DNA of 64,000 bases from Stenotrophomonas rhizophila (GCF_003651185.1 NZ_RCDC01000004.1:62001-126000); one strand, 5' to 3'; counted from the stretch's first letter, positions 1 through 9,900 are shown. A program made the numbers and translations. The notes: generated by a model not told the origin, from the sequence alone.

Positions 1-66
1 CCGGAGCGCTCGGCCGATACCGGCGCACGCATCCTGCGCAATTTCATCGAGAACGAACCGACATGA
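1..66 (+). CDS. hisH: Imidazole glycerol phosphate synthase glutaminase subunit, C-terminal end only
   Basis: An open frame runs in from the left edge and ends at the TGA at 64-66. The last residues read ...[14 protein letters not shown]. The stop overlaps the hisA ATG at 63 in an ATGA arrangement. Position directly upstream of hisA-hisF-hisIE and the RNFIE-type tail fit HisH, the glutamine amidotransferase that feeds ammonia to HisF. Only about 21 codons are visible, so the call rests mostly on operon order. Confidence 0.75.
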   Translation, partial: PERSADTGARILRNFIENEPT

Positions 67-797
67 GTTTCATCGTCTATCCCGCCCTGGATATCCGCGA
101 AGGCCGCGTGGTGCGGCTGCTGCAGGGTGACTACGCGCAGCAGACCACCTACGGCGATGACCCGCTGCCGCGCGCGCAGGCGTTTGCCGCGGCGGGCGCA
201 AGCTGGATGCACCTGGTGGATCTGGATGCGGCCCGCGCCGGTGGTTACACGTTGGCACCGCTGCTGTCCTCGATCGCGTCGCAGACCGGCCTGAAGGTGC
301 AGACCGGCGGCGGTGTGCGCTCGCGCGATGACGTCGCCCGGATTCTCGACGCCGGTGCCACCCGCGTGGTGGTGGGCTCGGTATCGGTCCGCGAGCCGGA
401 CACCGTGATCGGCTGGCTGCGCGAGTTCGGTCCGGAACGGCTGACCATCGCGCTGGACGCGCGCCAGGCCGAGGACGGCCGCTGGCTGTTGCCGGTGCAT
501 GGCTGGACCGAGACCGCCGAGGACACGCTGGACGTGTTGGCCCAGCGCTACGCAGAGGCGGGCATGCAGCACCTGCTGTGCACGGATATCGCGCGCGACG
601 GCATGCTGTCCGGGCCGAACATCGATCTCTACCGGCATCTGGCCGCACGGCTTCCCGGCGTGGCGGTGCAGGCCTCCGGTGGCGTGCGCGATGCGGACGA
701 TGTCGCCCAGGCCAAGGCGGTCGGCTGCGGCGGGGCGATCCTCGGCAAGGCATTGCTGGAAGGGCGCATGACCCTGGAAGGAGCGCTGGCATGTTGA
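63..797 (+). CDS. hisA: Phosphoribosylformimino-5-aminoimidazole carboxamide ribotide isomerase
   Basis: HisA catalyses the Amadori isomerisation of ProFAR to PRFAR in histidine biosynthesis, in the cytoplasm. The 244-residue product is the usual length for this (beta/alpha)8 barrel. It begins [17 protein letters not shown], which places the first catalytic Asp at residue 10; a second LDAR segment falls at 131-134, and the phosphate-binding half-barrel motif [14 protein letters not shown] is near 173-186. The ATG overlaps the hisH stop (ATGA), and its own stop lies 7 bases inside hisF, so the genes are surely co-translated in the his operon. Confidence 0.97.
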   Translation: MSFIVYPALDIREGRVVRLLQGDYAQQTTYGDDPLPRAQAFAAAGASWMHLVDLDAARAGGYTLAPLLSSIASQTGLKVQTGGGVRSRDDVARILDAGATRVVVGSVSVREPDTVIGWLREFGPERLTIALDARQAEDGRWLLPVHGWTETAEDTLDVLAQRYAEAGMQHLLCTDIARDGMLSGPNIDLYRHLAARLPGVAVQASGGVRDADDVAQAKAVGCGGAILGKALLEGRMTLEGALAC

Positions 798-1567
798 GCC
801 GCCGCCTGATTCCCTGCCTGGATGTGCGCGATGGTCGCGTGGTCAAGGGCGTGCGCTTCCGCGATCACGTGGACATGGGCGATATCGCCGAACTGGCGAT
901 GCGCTACCGCGACCAGGGCGCGGATGAACTCGTGTTCTACGACATCGGCGCCAGCCCGGAAGGGCGCGCGGTGGACGTGGCCTGGATCGAGCGCATCGCG
1001 CGCTTGATCGACATTCCGTTCTGTGTGGCTGGCGGGATCAGCGATGTGGAGACCGCACGGCGCGTGCTGCATGCCGGCGCCGACAAGATCTCGATCAACT
1101 CGCCGGCTCTCGGACGGCCCGAACTGATCGAGGAGCTGGCCGATGCCTTCGGCGTCCAGTGCGTGGTGGTCGGCATCGATTCGGTGCGCGAGGCGGACGG
1201 ACAATGGCGGGTGCGCCGCTTCAGTGGCGATCCGGACAAGACCCAGGCGGTGGCCGTACGTACCTTGGACTGGGTGGTGGAGGCACAGCGCCGGGGTGCC
1301 GGTGAGATCGTGCTCAACTGCATGGACAGCGATGGCGTGCGCCGCGGCTACGATGTGGCCCAGCTGCGCCAGGCCCGTGCGCTGTGCCAGGTTCCACTGA
1401 TCGCCTCCGGCGGCGCGGGCGAGATGCAGCACTTCGCCGATGTGTTCGACCAGGCCGATGTCGACGGTGCGCTGGCCGCCAGCGTGTTCCACAGTGGCGC
1501 CATTGCCATTCCCGCGCTCAAGCAGTTCCTGCGCGAGCAGCAGATCGAGGTTCGAGATGTCTATTGA
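791..1567 (+). CDS. hisF: Imidazole glycerol phosphate synthase cyclase subunit
   Basis: HisF converts PRFAR plus ammonia delivered by HisH into imidazole glycerol phosphate and AICAR. The start is ATG 791 ([20 protein letters not shown]), which overlaps the hisA stop. This gives 258 residues, the normal family length, and places the two catalytic aspartates at D11 and D130 ([12 protein letters not shown]), as in characterised HisF proteins. In-frame sequence further upstream only shadows hisA. The gene ends in TGA 1565-1567, overlapping the hisIE start. Confidence 0.97.
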   Translation: MLSRRLIPCLDVRDGRVVKGVRFRDHVDMGDIAELAMRYRDQGADELVFYDIGASPEGRAVDVAWIERIARLIDIPFCVAGGISDVETARRVLHAGADKISINSPALGRPELIEELADAFGVQCVVVGIDSVREADGQWRVRRFSGDPDKTQAVAVRTLDWVVEAQRRGAGEIVLNCMDSDGVRRGYDVAQLRQARALCQVPLIASGGAGEMQHFADVFDQADVDGALAASVFHSGAIAIPALKQFLREQQIEVRDVY

Positions 1568-2195
1568 CGTGAATTCCATTGACGTGCAGCCGTCGCGCGA
1601 GGCGCTGGCGCAGCTGGATTGGGGCAAGGGCGATGGCCTGTTGCCGGTGGTGGTGCAGGACACGGATACGTTGCGCGTGCTGATGCTCGGCTATGCCAAC
1701 GCGGCCTCGCTGGCGCAGACCCTGGCCACAGGCCACATGACCTTCTTCAGCCGCAGCAAGCAGCGGTTGTGGACCAAGGGCGAGTCCTCCGGCAACGTGC
1801 TGGCGGTGACCGCCGTGCGGATCGACTGCGACAACGACACCCTGCTGGTCAGTGCGCGCCCGGCCGGGCCGACCTGCCATACCGGCAGCGAGAGCTGCTT
1901 CCCGCAGGCACCCGGCAACTTCCTGGGCCGGCTGGATACCGTGGTGCGCGAACGCGAGCAGCAGCGCCCGGCCGGCAGCTACACCACGTCGCTGTTCGAG
2001 GGCGACATCCGCCGCATCGCGCAGAAAGTGGGCGAGGAGGGCGTGGAGACCGCGCTGGCAGGGGTGGTGCAGGACGATGACGCGCTGCTGGGCGAGTCGG
2101 CCGATCTGCTGTTCCATCTGACCGTGCTGCTGCGTGCGCGTGGGCTGTCGCTGGATGATGCGGTCGCGGTGCTGGCGGCGCGCCACGCCGGGTAG
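1557..2195 (+). CDS. hisIE: Bifunctional phosphoribosyl-AMP cyclohydrolase / phosphoribosyl-ATP pyrophosphatase
   Basis: This 212-residue fusion carries steps 2 and 3 of histidine synthesis. Residues about 20-118 are the HisI cyclohydrolase: [16 protein letters not shown] is followed by the zinc cysteines C91, C107 and C114. Residues about 121-212 are the HisE helical pyrophosphohydrolase, with KVGEEGVET (157-165) and [12 protein letters not shown] 1557 overlaps the end of hisF by 11 bases. The last gene of the operon ends in TAG at 2193-2195. Confidence 0.96.
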   Translation: MSIDVNSIDVQPSREALAQLDWGKGDGLLPVVVQDTDTLRVLMLGYANAASLAQTLATGHMTFFSRSKQRLWTKGESSGNVLAVTAVRIDCDNDTLLVSARPAGPTCHTGSESCFPQAPGNFLGRLDTVVREREQQRPAGSYTTSLFEGDIRRIAQKVGEEGVETALAGVVQDDDALLGESADLLFHLTVLLRARGLSLDDAVAVLAARHAG

Positions 2196-2288
2196 GGCAG
2201 GGCTGCACATCGTTTAACGTCGGTGAAACGCGGTGCAGGCGATGATGTGCCGCTCTACAATTCTCCACCCCCGACCGGACCGCCCCCG

Positions 2289-3887
2289 ATGACCCGTACT
2301 GCCGCCTGGCTGGCTTGCCTGCTGTTGATGACTTCGCCTGCCTGGGCTGCTGAAACGACCGTCACCGGCAAGGTGTATCAGGAGCGCGACGGCAAGCCCG
2401 GGCGCGGCCCGACCGATCCCGGCCTGGCCGGGGTACAGGTCTCCAACGGCGAAACGATCGTGCGCACCGCCGCCGATGGCAGCTACAGCCTGCCGGTGCG
2501 CGAGGGCCAGACCATCTTCGTGATCAAGCCGGACGAGTACCGCTTCCCGGCAGCGGCCAATGGGCTGCCTTCCTACTGGCGACACTACGCGCCCCAGGGG
2601 TCGCCAAAGCTGAAGTACGACGGCATCCGCGCCACCGGCGGCGCCACCCGCAACTGGGATTTCGCGCTGGAACCGGCCAAGGGCACCGATGCGGCACGCA
2701 ACGGTTTCGAGATGCTGGTGTTCACCGATTCGCAGACCGCCAGTCGCCAGGACATCGGCTACTACCAGCGCGCCATCGTCGAGCCGATCATCGGCAAGCA
2801 CCCGGCGCGGCTGGGCACCACCCTGGGCGACATCGTCAACGACGACCTGAGCCTGTACCCGGACATCAACAAGGTCACCGCGCAGCTGCAGGTGCCGTGG
2901 TTCCACGTGCCGGGCAACCACGACCTGGACATGGACGCCGGCAACGATGCGCACTCGCTGGACAGCTGGCGCGCCGTGTACGGCCCGGATACCTATGCGG
3001 TGGAAGAGGGCGGCGCGAGTTTCGTGTTCCTCGATGACGTGGTCTACGACCCCAAGGCCAAACCGAGCTACGTGGGTGGCCTGCGCGCGGACCAGTTCAC
3101 CTTCCTCGGCAATTATCTCAAGGGGCTGCCGCGTGATCGGCTGATCGTGCTCGGCATGCACATCCCGCTGTTCGATGCCGCGCCCGGCCGGGAGACGTTC
3201 CGCCATGCCGACCGCACGCGTCTGTTCGCGCTGCTCAAGGATTTCCCGAACGTACTGGTGCTCAGCGGCCACAGTCACACCCAGCAGCACTACTACCACG
3301 GTGCGGCCGAAGGCTGGCAGGGCAGCAAGCCGCTGCACGAGTACAACGTGGGCGCGGCCTGCGGGGCATTCTGGTCGGGCGTGAAGGACAGCAACGGCAT
3401 CCCCGATGCGACCATGAGCGATGGCACCCCGAACGGCTATGCGGTGCTGTCGGTCAAGCCCGGTGGCGACTACGGCCTGCGCTATTACGTGGCGCGTGCG
3501 CCGGATGATTACCAGATCGCCCTGCATGCGCCGAAGGTGCTTCGCCAGGGCGCGTATCCGGCCTGGGGCGTATACGCCAACGTGTTCATGGGCCAGGCCG
3601 ATTCGTTGGTGGAGTACCGCGTGGACGATGGCGCCTGGCAGCCAATGAAGCGCGTCGAGCAGCCCGATCCGCGCCTGCTGCAGGAGAACGTCGCCGATGA
3701 CACCGCCGAGCGCCTGCGTGGCTTCGACCGCTCGCCGGAAGCCACGCCGTCACCGCACCTGTGGCGCGGCGCGCTGCCGACCCACCTGGCCGTGGGCGAG
3801 CACAAGGTGGAAGTGCGTGCCGTGCAGGGCGATGGCCCGACGGCCACGGCCAGCACCAGCTACCGCCTGCAGACCGCCAAGCCCTGA
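2289..3887 (+). CDS. Secreted calcineurin-like metallophosphoesterase
   Basis: The 532-residue product begins with a clear Sec signal peptide (MTRTAAWLACLLLMTSPAWAAE), so it acts in the periplasm or outside the cell. A carboxypeptidase-regulatory-like beta domain follows (residues about 25-90). The metallophosphoesterase core carries FTDSQTA, LGDIVNDD, the metal-binding GNHDLDMD and the GHSHTQQH motif, then a C-terminal beta domain with AWGVYANVFMGQ. This N-core-C layout matches the MetallophosN/MetallophosC architecture. A substrate cannot be read from the sequence. An AT-rich TACAAT at 2256-2261 could be a -10 box. The gene stands between the his operon and glucokinase and may belong to neither. 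Confidence 0.85.
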   Translation: MTRTAAWLACLLLMTSPAWAAETTVTGKVYQERDGKPGRGPTDPGLAGVQVSNGETIVRTAADGSYSLPVREGQTIFVIKPDEYRFPAAANGLPSYWRHYAPQGSPKLKYDGIRATGGATRNWDFALEPAKGTDAARNGFEMLVFTDSQTASRQDIGYYQRAIVEPIIGKHPARLGTTLGDIVNDDLSLYPDINKVTAQLQVPWFHVPGNHDLDMDAGNDAHSLDSWRAVYGPDTYAVEEGGASFVFLDDVVYDPKAKPSYVGGLRADQFTFLGNYLKGLPRDRLIVLGMHIPLFDAAPGRETFRHADRTRLFALLKDFPNVLVLSGHSHTQQHYYHGAAEGWQGSKPLHEYNVGAACGAFWSGVKDSNGIPDATMSDGTPNGYAVLSVKPGGDYGLRYYVARAPDDYQIALHAPKVLRQGAYPAWGVYANVFMGQADSLVEYRVDDGAWQPMKRVEQPDPRLLQENVADDTAERLRGFDRSPEATPSPHLWRGALPTHLAVGEHKVEVRAVQGDGPTATASTSYRLQTAKP

Positions 3888-3942
3888 TCACGGCGCCGTG
3901 GGTTCAGTACGGCGCTGTATGGCGCAGGCGGCTTTGCATTCC

Positions 3943-3968
3943 CCCGGCGATGCCTGAGAATCGCCGGG
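3943..3968. terminator. 9-bp perfect hairpin upstream of glk
   Basis: CCCGGCGAT (3943-3951) pairs perfectly with ATCGCCGGG (3960-3968) around an 8-base loop. It follows the phosphoesterase stop by 55 bases. There is no T-tract on the + strand, so it is either a weak terminator or a leader structure of glk. It abuts the putative operator at 3970-3983. Confidence 0.4.
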
Positions 3969-3969
3969 A

Positions 3970-3983
3970 TTCAATCGATTCAA
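3970..3983. promoter_or_regulatory. Putative LacI-type operator upstream of glk
   Basis: TTCAATCGATTCAA fits the pattern TTnnATCGATnnAA seen three times in the divergent promoter at 10.0-10.5 kb. It lies just before the Shine-Dalgarno AAGG (3986-3989) and 13 bases before the GTG start of glk. A bound repressor here would block initiation or early elongation. Assignment to the LacI regulator at 13172-14215 is inferred from sequence similarity and function. Confidence 0.5.
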
Positions 3984-3996
3984 CCAAGGCAAGCGA

Positions 3997-5034
3997 GTGA
4001 GCGCAGCGGTACCGGTTCCGGCTCAACCTGATGTGGCGCGGACCGCGGCCCACCGGGATTCCCCCCCTGACACGCTGATCGTGGCCGATGTGGGCGGCAC
4101 GTTCGCCCGCGTCGCGCTGGCCACTGTGCGGGCGGGTGCTGCGCCACAGCTGAGCGGCCTGCAGCGTTATGCCTGCGCCGAGCACCCCAGTCTGGCCGCG
4201 ATCCTGGCCGCTTTCATCGCCACGCTGCCGGCAGCGCCGGACAGTGCCGTGGTCGCGATCGCTGGCTTGCTGGACGGTGATCACCTGGTCAACACCAATC
4301 TGCCGTGGCCGGTCTCGGTCGCCCGGACCCGTCACGATTCCGGGCTGGCGTCGCTGGCGCTGATCAACGATTTCGAAGCGGTGGCCTATGCGATTCCGCA
4401 CGTGGCGCCGGAGACGATGGTGGCCCTCAATGGCGATCCCGAGCCGGGACCGCGCTGGCCGGCGCTGGTGCTGGGCCCGGGCACCGGCCTGGGCGCAGCG
4501 CTGCGCTTCGAGGGCGGCCAGCGTCCGGTGCTGGCCAGCGAGGCCGGCCACGCCGCGTTGAACGCCTGCAATCCGCTGGAACTGGAGGTGCTCTCGCGCC
4601 TGCTGCAGCGCTGGGAGCACGTGGACAACGAGCGCGTCCTGTCAGGTGGCGGCTTGATGAACCTGTATCCCTGCCTGTGCGATATCCGTGGCGTCACGCC
4701 GCACTGGACGAGCACCGAAGCCCTGATCGCGGCCGCCCATGAGGGCGTGGATGCGGTGGCGGTCGAGACGCTGGAGGTGTTCTGCGCCTGGCTCGGCAGT
4801 CTGGCCGGCGACCTGGCCACGACCTTCGGTGCGCGCTCGGTCTACCTGGCCGGTGGCATCTCCACCCGGGTGGACCGCTTCCTGCGCGATGGCGGTTTCC
4901 GCGCGCGCTTCCTGGCCAAGGGCGTGATGCACGATGTGCTGCGCCAGGTGCCGATCTGGCGGGTGGACCACGGCGAGCTCGGCGTGCTTGGCGCGGCGGT
5001 CTGGCATGCGGAGCATCGCTGTATCGTCGTGTAA
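3997..5034 (+). CDS. glk: Glucokinase
   Basis: Phosphorylates glucose with ATP in the cytoplasm. The 345-residue protein has the N-terminal phosphate-binding VADVGGTFARVAL (29-41), the LINDFEAVAYAI segment (about 124-135), GPGTGLGAALRF and the SEAGHAAL stretch, all typical of bacterial glucokinases of the E. coli Glk group. The start is GTG 3997, preceded by AAGG at a 7-base spacing. It carries a roughly 28-residue N-terminal extension before the first beta strand. A LacI-type palindrome directly upstream suggests control with the mannoside genes. It reads in the same direction as the glycosylasparaginase, 33 bases downstream. Confidence 0.93.
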   Translation: MSAAVPVPAQPDVARTAAHRDSPPDTLIVADVGGTFARVALATVRAGAAPQLSGLQRYACAEHPSLAAILAAFIATLPAAPDSAVVAIAGLLDGDHLVNTNLPWPVSVARTRHDSGLASLALINDFEAVAYAIPHVAPETMVALNGDPEPGPRWPALVLGPGTGLGAALRFEGGQRPVLASEAGHAALNACNPLELEVLSRLLQRWEHVDNERVLSGGGLMNLYPCLCDIRGVTPHWTSTEALIAAAHEGVDAVAVETLEVFCAWLGSLAGDLATTFGARSVYLAGGISTRVDRFLRDGGFRARFLAKGVMHDVLRQVPIWRVDHGELGVLGAAVWHAEHRCIVV

Positions 5035-5067
5035 TTCCCTCATTTTCCGTTCGCTGGAGACCTACCC

Positions 5068-6066
5068 ATGACTGACCGCAGGCGATTTCTCCAGGCCAGT
5101 GCCTTGGCCGCTGGCGCCCTCGCGCTGCCGACGTTGCAGGCACGTACTGCCTCCGGCGCGCGCGTCGTGTCCACCTGGGATTTCGGTGTGGGAGCCAACC
5201 AGGTGGCCTGGAAAATGCTGGCGAGCGGCGGCTCCGCGCTCGATGCGGTCGAGGCCGGCGCGCGCTGGGCCGAGAGCGATCTGTGTAATCCCACGGTCGG
5301 GCGCTGCGGCAATCCGGACCGTGACGGCGTGCTGAGCCTGGATGCCAGCATCATGGACGGCGATGGCCGCTGTGGTTCGGTGGCGGCGCTGAGTGATATC
5401 GCGCACCCCGTCTCGGTGGCACGGCGGGTGATGGAACAGACGCCGCACGTGATGCTGGTGGGCGAGGGCGCGCAGCAGTTCGCGGTGCAGCAGGGCTTTG
5501 AACGCAGGAAGCTGCTTACCCCGGAAGCCGAGAAGGCCTGGCGCGAGTGGCTCAAGACTGCGCAGTACACGCCCGAGATCAATGCCGAGCGCCGCAGCCG
5601 CCCCGGCGACAGCAGCAACCACGACACGCTGGGCATGCTCGCCATCGATGCCCAGGGGCATCTGGCCGGTGCCTGCACCACCAGTGGCATGGCCTGGAAG
5701 ATGCACGGCCGCGTCGGCGACAGCCCGATCATCGGCGCGGGCCTGTACGTAGACAACGAGGTCGGCGCCGCCACCGCCTCGGGTGTCGGTGAGGAAATGA
5801 TCCGCAATGCCGCCTCATTCCTGGTGGTCGAGCTGATGCGCCAGGGCCGCTCGCCGGCCGAGGCCTGCCGCGAGGCGATCGCCCGGGTAGTGCGCAAGCG
5901 CCCTGAGGCAAGCAAGACCCTGCAGGTGTGCTTCCTCGCGTTGAACAAGCACGGTGAGGTCGGCGCCTATGCGCTGCACCGCGGCTTTGTCTACGCGGTC
6001 TGCGACAAGGACCGGCAGGACGATCTGCGTGATTCCGCCTCGGTGTACACGAGCGAGCAGACGTGA
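5068..6066 (+). CDS. Glycosylasparaginase (N4-(beta-N-acetylglucosaminyl)-L-asparaginase)
   Basis: An Ntn hydrolase that cleaves GlcNAc-asparagine, the last linkage of N-glycoproteins. The 332-residue precursor starts MTDRRRFLQASALAAGALALP, a Tat-type signal (RRxFLQ), so the enzyme is exported folded. The self-processing site is NHDTLGML, with the new N-terminal nucleophile predicted at Thr187; TTSGMAWKMHGRVGDSPIIGAGLYVDN is typical of the mature beta chain. It follows glk by 33 bases, and its TGA overlaps the GTG start of cutC (GTGA), so the two are co-translated. With the mannosidases nearby it implies N-glycan use. Confidence 0.93.
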   Translation: MTDRRRFLQASALAAGALALPTLQARTASGARVVSTWDFGVGANQVAWKMLASGGSALDAVEAGARWAESDLCNPTVGRCGNPDRDGVLSLDASIMDGDGRCGSVAALSDIAHPVSVARRVMEQTPHVMLVGEGAQQFAVQQGFERRKLLTPEAEKAWREWLKTAQYTPEINAERRSRPGDSSNHDTLGMLAIDAQGHLAGACTTSGMAWKMHGRVGDSPIIGAGLYVDNEVGAATASGVGEEMIRNAASFLVVELMRQGRSPAEACREAIARVVRKRPEASKTLQVCFLALNKHGEVGAYALHRGFVYAVCDKDRQDDLRDSASVYTSEQT

Positions 6067-6812
6067 GCGCGCCGTGCCGGGTGCTGGAGATCGCGTCCAA
6101 TTCGGTGGCCTCTGCGTTGGCCGCCCAGCAGGGTGGCGCGGATCGGATCGAACTGTTCGACAACCTCGCCGAGGGCGGCACCACCCCGTCGCAGGGCAGC
6201 ATCGCGGTCGCCCGTGATCGCCTGCAGATTCCGCTGTTCGTGCTGATCCGGCCGCGGCCTGGCGATTTCCTCTACACCGCGCTGGAGGCCGAGATCATGC
6301 TGCGCGATATCGCGTACTGCCGTGCACTCGGCTGCGAGGGCGTGGTGATCGGCGCGCTGGATGCCGACGGTGGCATCGACATGGCGTTGTGCCGTGAACT
6401 GGTGTCCGCGGCAGGTCCACTCGGCATCACGTTCCACCGCGCCTTCGATGCGGCGCGTGATCTGCCGGCGGCGCTGGAGCAGATCGTGACGCTGGGCTGC
6501 CAACGCATCCTGAGTTCGGGCGGACAGGCCAGTGCACTGGCCGGTGCCGATGTGCTGGCCGCCCTGGTGGCGCAGGCCGGCGACCGCATCTCACTCATGG
6601 CCGGTGCGGGAATCACTGCGGCCAACGCCGTGGAGGTAGCCCAACGCAGTGGGTGCGTTGAACTGCACGCCTCAGCGAAGACGACGCAGCCGTCGGCAAT
6701 GCGTCACCACAATCCCGCGTTGACCGGGTTGTCACCGGACTGGAACGTGACCGACACAGCGCACGTCAGAGCACTGTGCGCGGCTCTTGATAATAGGGAC
6801 GGAGGTAGTTAA
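6063..6812 (+). CDS. cutC: CutC family protein (TIM barrel)
   Basis: A 249-residue TIM-barrel protein with the family hallmarks EIASNSVASALAAQQGGADRIELFDNLAEGGTTPS at the start, VLIRPRPGDFLY, and FHRAFDAARD. The start is GTG 6063, overlapping the amidase stop. CutC is named for copper homeostasis, but in E. coli the copper phenotype was traced to an sRNA (MicL) encoded at the cutC 3' end, so the enzyme's own role is unclear. Its coupling to a glycosylasparaginase hints at a role in sugar metabolism (inference). Unusually, the last seven codons and the TAA lie inside an inverted repeat. Confidence 0.9.
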   Translation: MSAPCRVLEIASNSVASALAAQQGGADRIELFDNLAEGGTTPSQGSIAVARDRLQIPLFVLIRPRPGDFLYTALEAEIMLRDIAYCRALGCEGVVIGALDADGGIDMALCRELVSAAGPLGITFHRAFDAARDLPAALEQIVTLGCQRILSSGGQASALAGADVLAALVAQAGDRISLMAGAGITAANAVEVAQRSGCVELHASAKTTQPSAMRHHNPALTGLSPDWNVTDTAHVRALCAALDNRDGGS

Positions 6813-6854
6813 TCCGCGACGCCCGGCCGCAATTAACTACCTCCGTCCCCATTA
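6791..6854. repeat. Long inverted repeat (GGGACGGAGGT family) covering the end of cutC
   Basis: Two 23-base arms, 6791-6813 and 6832-6854, match with one mismatch around an 18-base loop. The arm core is GGGACGGAGGTAGTTAAT. The cutC stop codon (6810-6812) is in the left arm. A related hairpin with core GGGACGGGGGTAATTA is at 26448-26480. It could terminate transcription from both sides, but its repetition suggests a REP-like mobile repeat. Confidence 0.8.
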
Positions 6855-6855
6855 G

Positions 6856-6890
6856 AAAAACGGCAGCCGCCTGTACAAGCGCAGCTGCCG
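6856..6890 (-). terminator. Rho-independent terminator of the TonB receptor gene
   Basis: Read on the minus strand, CGGCAGC (complement of 6884-6890) pairs with GCTGCCG (complement of 6861-6867) and is followed by five T (complement of 6856-6860). A second hairpin, CCCCGCC (6904-6910) with GGCGGGG (6915-6921) around a CGAA loop, lies closer to the stop codon at 6933. Confidence 0.65.
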
Positions 6891-6932
6891 TGGAGGACCG
6901 TTGCCCCGCCCGAAGGCGGGGGCGGGTGAGGC

Positions 6933-9900
6933 TTAGAACTTCCAGTTCACGCCGAAGTACAGCTGGCGGCCGGCATAGATGTTGGACAGCAGGCGGGCCT
7001 GGCTGTCATCGCCGATGTAGCTCTGCAGCTCGGACTTGGTGGCGTTCAGTACCGAGGCGGTGACCGTCCAGTCCGGGGTGATGTTGTAGGCCACGTTGAG
7101 GTCGAGCTGGTCGTACGGCTTGGTGTAGGTGGTCATGCCGTTGTTCAGGCCGCCCACCACTTCGCCACGGCGGTTGTACGAGGCGCGGGCCAGGATCGTG
7201 TCGTTCTCGTAGAAGATCGTGACGTTGGCCTGGTTCTTGGCGCTGCCCACCAGCGGCGAGGCACCGATTTCTTCCCCATCCAGCACGATCGAGGCGAGGT
7301 TGGTGTCGTTGTAGGTGTAGTTGGCCTGGACGCCGAAACCCATGTCGAAGGTGTACTGGCCGTACACTTCAACGCCCTGCGAGACGCCGTCACGGCCGTT
7401 GGCTTCGGTGCGGTACTTCTGCACGGTGACCGACTGCCCGCCGACCGTCATCTGCTGGTCGCGCACCACCGGCACGGTGAAGTTGTCCACGTTCTTGCGG
7501 AACAGCGCCACGCCCGCGGCAGAGCCGGGCTTGAAGTACCACTCCAGGCCGAGGTCGAACTGGACGGCCTTGAACGGTTCCAGGTTCTTGTTGCTGCCCG
7601 AGCCGTACCAGCCCGGGGTGTCAGTACCACCGGCCACACGGCGGTCGTTGCTGTACTCCTCGCTGATGTAGTTCAGGCCGCCCGGGTAGGCGATGCTGGT
7701 ATAGCCCGGCCGCGCGATGACCTTCGAGGCTGCGCCGCGCAGCACCAGGCTGTCGTTGATGTCCCAGGCGATGTTGAAGCTCGGCAGGAAGTCGGTATAG
7801 GTCTTGTCCAGCGAGCTGAGGGTGTAGACCTTGTCGCGCACCTGGTTGTCCGGCAGGCGCACGAAGCCACCCTGGCAGCGCAGGGTCGGATCCGCGGCCG
7901 GGTCATCGCAGCTCATCGGCGACCCGTTGGCGTTATCGACGAAGTAATCGTTGAAGCGCTCGACCGAATCGCTCGACTGGGCGAACTGCTCGGTACGCAC
8001 CACGCGCACACCGACATTGCCGCGCAGGCGCTCGGTACGGAAGTTGGCCTGGAAGTACCCGGAGTAGATCTTCTCGTTGACGTCGTAGACGAAGTCTTCT
8101 TCGGTGCGGTTGTGCGAGCCGCCGTAGGTCTGGTTGAGGTAATTGATGTAGGCCGGGTAGTTGATGCCCGGGAACACGTTGGCGTTGAAGCCGCCGGCGA
8201 TGTTGCTGATCGGGTTGGACAGGAAGAAGCCCGGCTGGGCATCACCGGCGGTGGAATCGCAGCCGGCCTGGTAACGGTTGTTGTCGTAGTCGGCCGGATC
8301 CAGGCCCTGGCACACCCAGTAGGTGTTGCCGGTGTTGCGGTGGACCTTGCCGTCACGGTACTTGGTGCCGAACTGGATGGAATCCAGCCAGCCGGTCTCG
8401 AACAGTTTGGTGAAATCGGCCTGGAAGTAGTTCTGTTCAACCTCGGTCTGCATCCACGACGAGTCGGTCGAGCCGGTGTCGACTTCGGCAATGCCGGCCA
8501 TCAGCTGCTGCTGCAGGTCCGGGGAGAACTGCACCGACGGCGTGCCGGTCAGATCCCATGCGGTGTACTGGTTACCCGACAGATAGTCCGGGCCGACCTT
8601 GCGGCGCGGCTTGGCCGACATCCGGAAGTTCATCGACGGACCACCTTCGGACCAGGTACGGCCACCGGTGAAGGACGCCTTCCACAGCGGGCTGATGTCC
8701 CATTCGACCGACAGGTCGGCGGTCTGCGAAAGCGCCTTTTCCTTGCTGTAGCCACCGGTCAGCTGCGGGGTGGGCAGGGTGCAGTCGTCCGGCCCCCAGC
8801 CGCCCGGCGCAAGGCCGGCCGCCGCGGCCTGCTCTTCGCTGCAGATGTAGGCCTTGCCTGGCAGCTTCTCGAACTGTGCGCCGGTCACGATGCTGCCGCT
8901 GGGATCGAAATCGAGCCCGTTGAGCAGCCGGCCGCCGGCCCAGTTACCGTCACCATTGAAGCGGGCCATGCTCCACTCCGGCACCTTGAGCATGTTCTGG
9001 GTGTAATCGCCCTGCAGCTCGAAGCGGAAGTAGTTGGCGGTCAGGGTCAGGTTGTCGAGCGGCTTGAACTGGAAGGTCAGCTGGCCGCCCTTGCGCTCGC
9101 GTTTTTCTTCCTTCACCGCGAAGTTGACCGAGGTCGGCATGAAGAAGTCGCTGTAGTTGCCGCCGGTCTGGTTGTTGAAGCCGGACTGCCCCCACCAGTA
9201 GTGGATACCATCCTGCGGCAGCGCATTGCCGTTGGCATCACGCGCTTCACCTGCGCCATACCACTGGTAGTCCTCGGTGCTGGCTTCCATGGTGCGGCTG
9301 GTGCGCTTCTGCTGCGTCACGCCCACCAGCACGCCGAAGCGTTCGTCCTTGCTGTGCCAGGAATACAGCGCCGAGGCCTGCGGATCGATGTCGTGGCTGG
9401 TGTCCGATGAGGTGCCTTCCAGGTTGACGTAACCGGAGTTGGCTTCCATATCGAGCGGGCGGCGGGTATGCAGGATCACGGTGCCACCGATGCCGCCTTC
9501 GTCGATGCGCGCTTCCGGGGATTTGAACAGCTCCGCGCTGGACAGCATGTTCGACGGCAGCAGCGTGTAGTTGAACGAACGCGACGCCTCGTTGTTGGTT
9601 TCCGAGGTGGCGACGTAGTTGCCGTTCAACTGGGTGAGGGTCAGGTCCGGCGCGAGGCCGCGCACGCTGACGCTCTTGCCTTCGCCGCCACTGCGCGTGA
9701 TCACCACGCCGGGCACGCGCTGCAGCGCGTCGGCCACGTTCTTGTCGGGGAACTTGCCCACGTCTTCGGCGGTGATCACTTCGACCACGGCGTTGGCATC
9801 GCGCTTCTGCTGCAGGCTCTTTTCGATGGCGTAGCGATAGCCGGTGACGGTCACGCTGTCGAGCGTGGTCGCATCGGGGGTGCCGGTGGCCGGGGTTGCT

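Noticed and set aside
629..1663. Long antisense open frame opposite hisF/hisIE, and many similar long frames opposite carB, the permeases, GH92 and others
   Set aside because: GC-rich DNA with strong third-position bias creates long antisense frames; these have low-complexity Arg/Ala/His-rich translations and no ribosome-binding sites.
2192..2210. GTAG at the hisIE stop as a SMAG repeat
   Set aside because: There is no hairpin stem after the GTAG, so it is probably chance.
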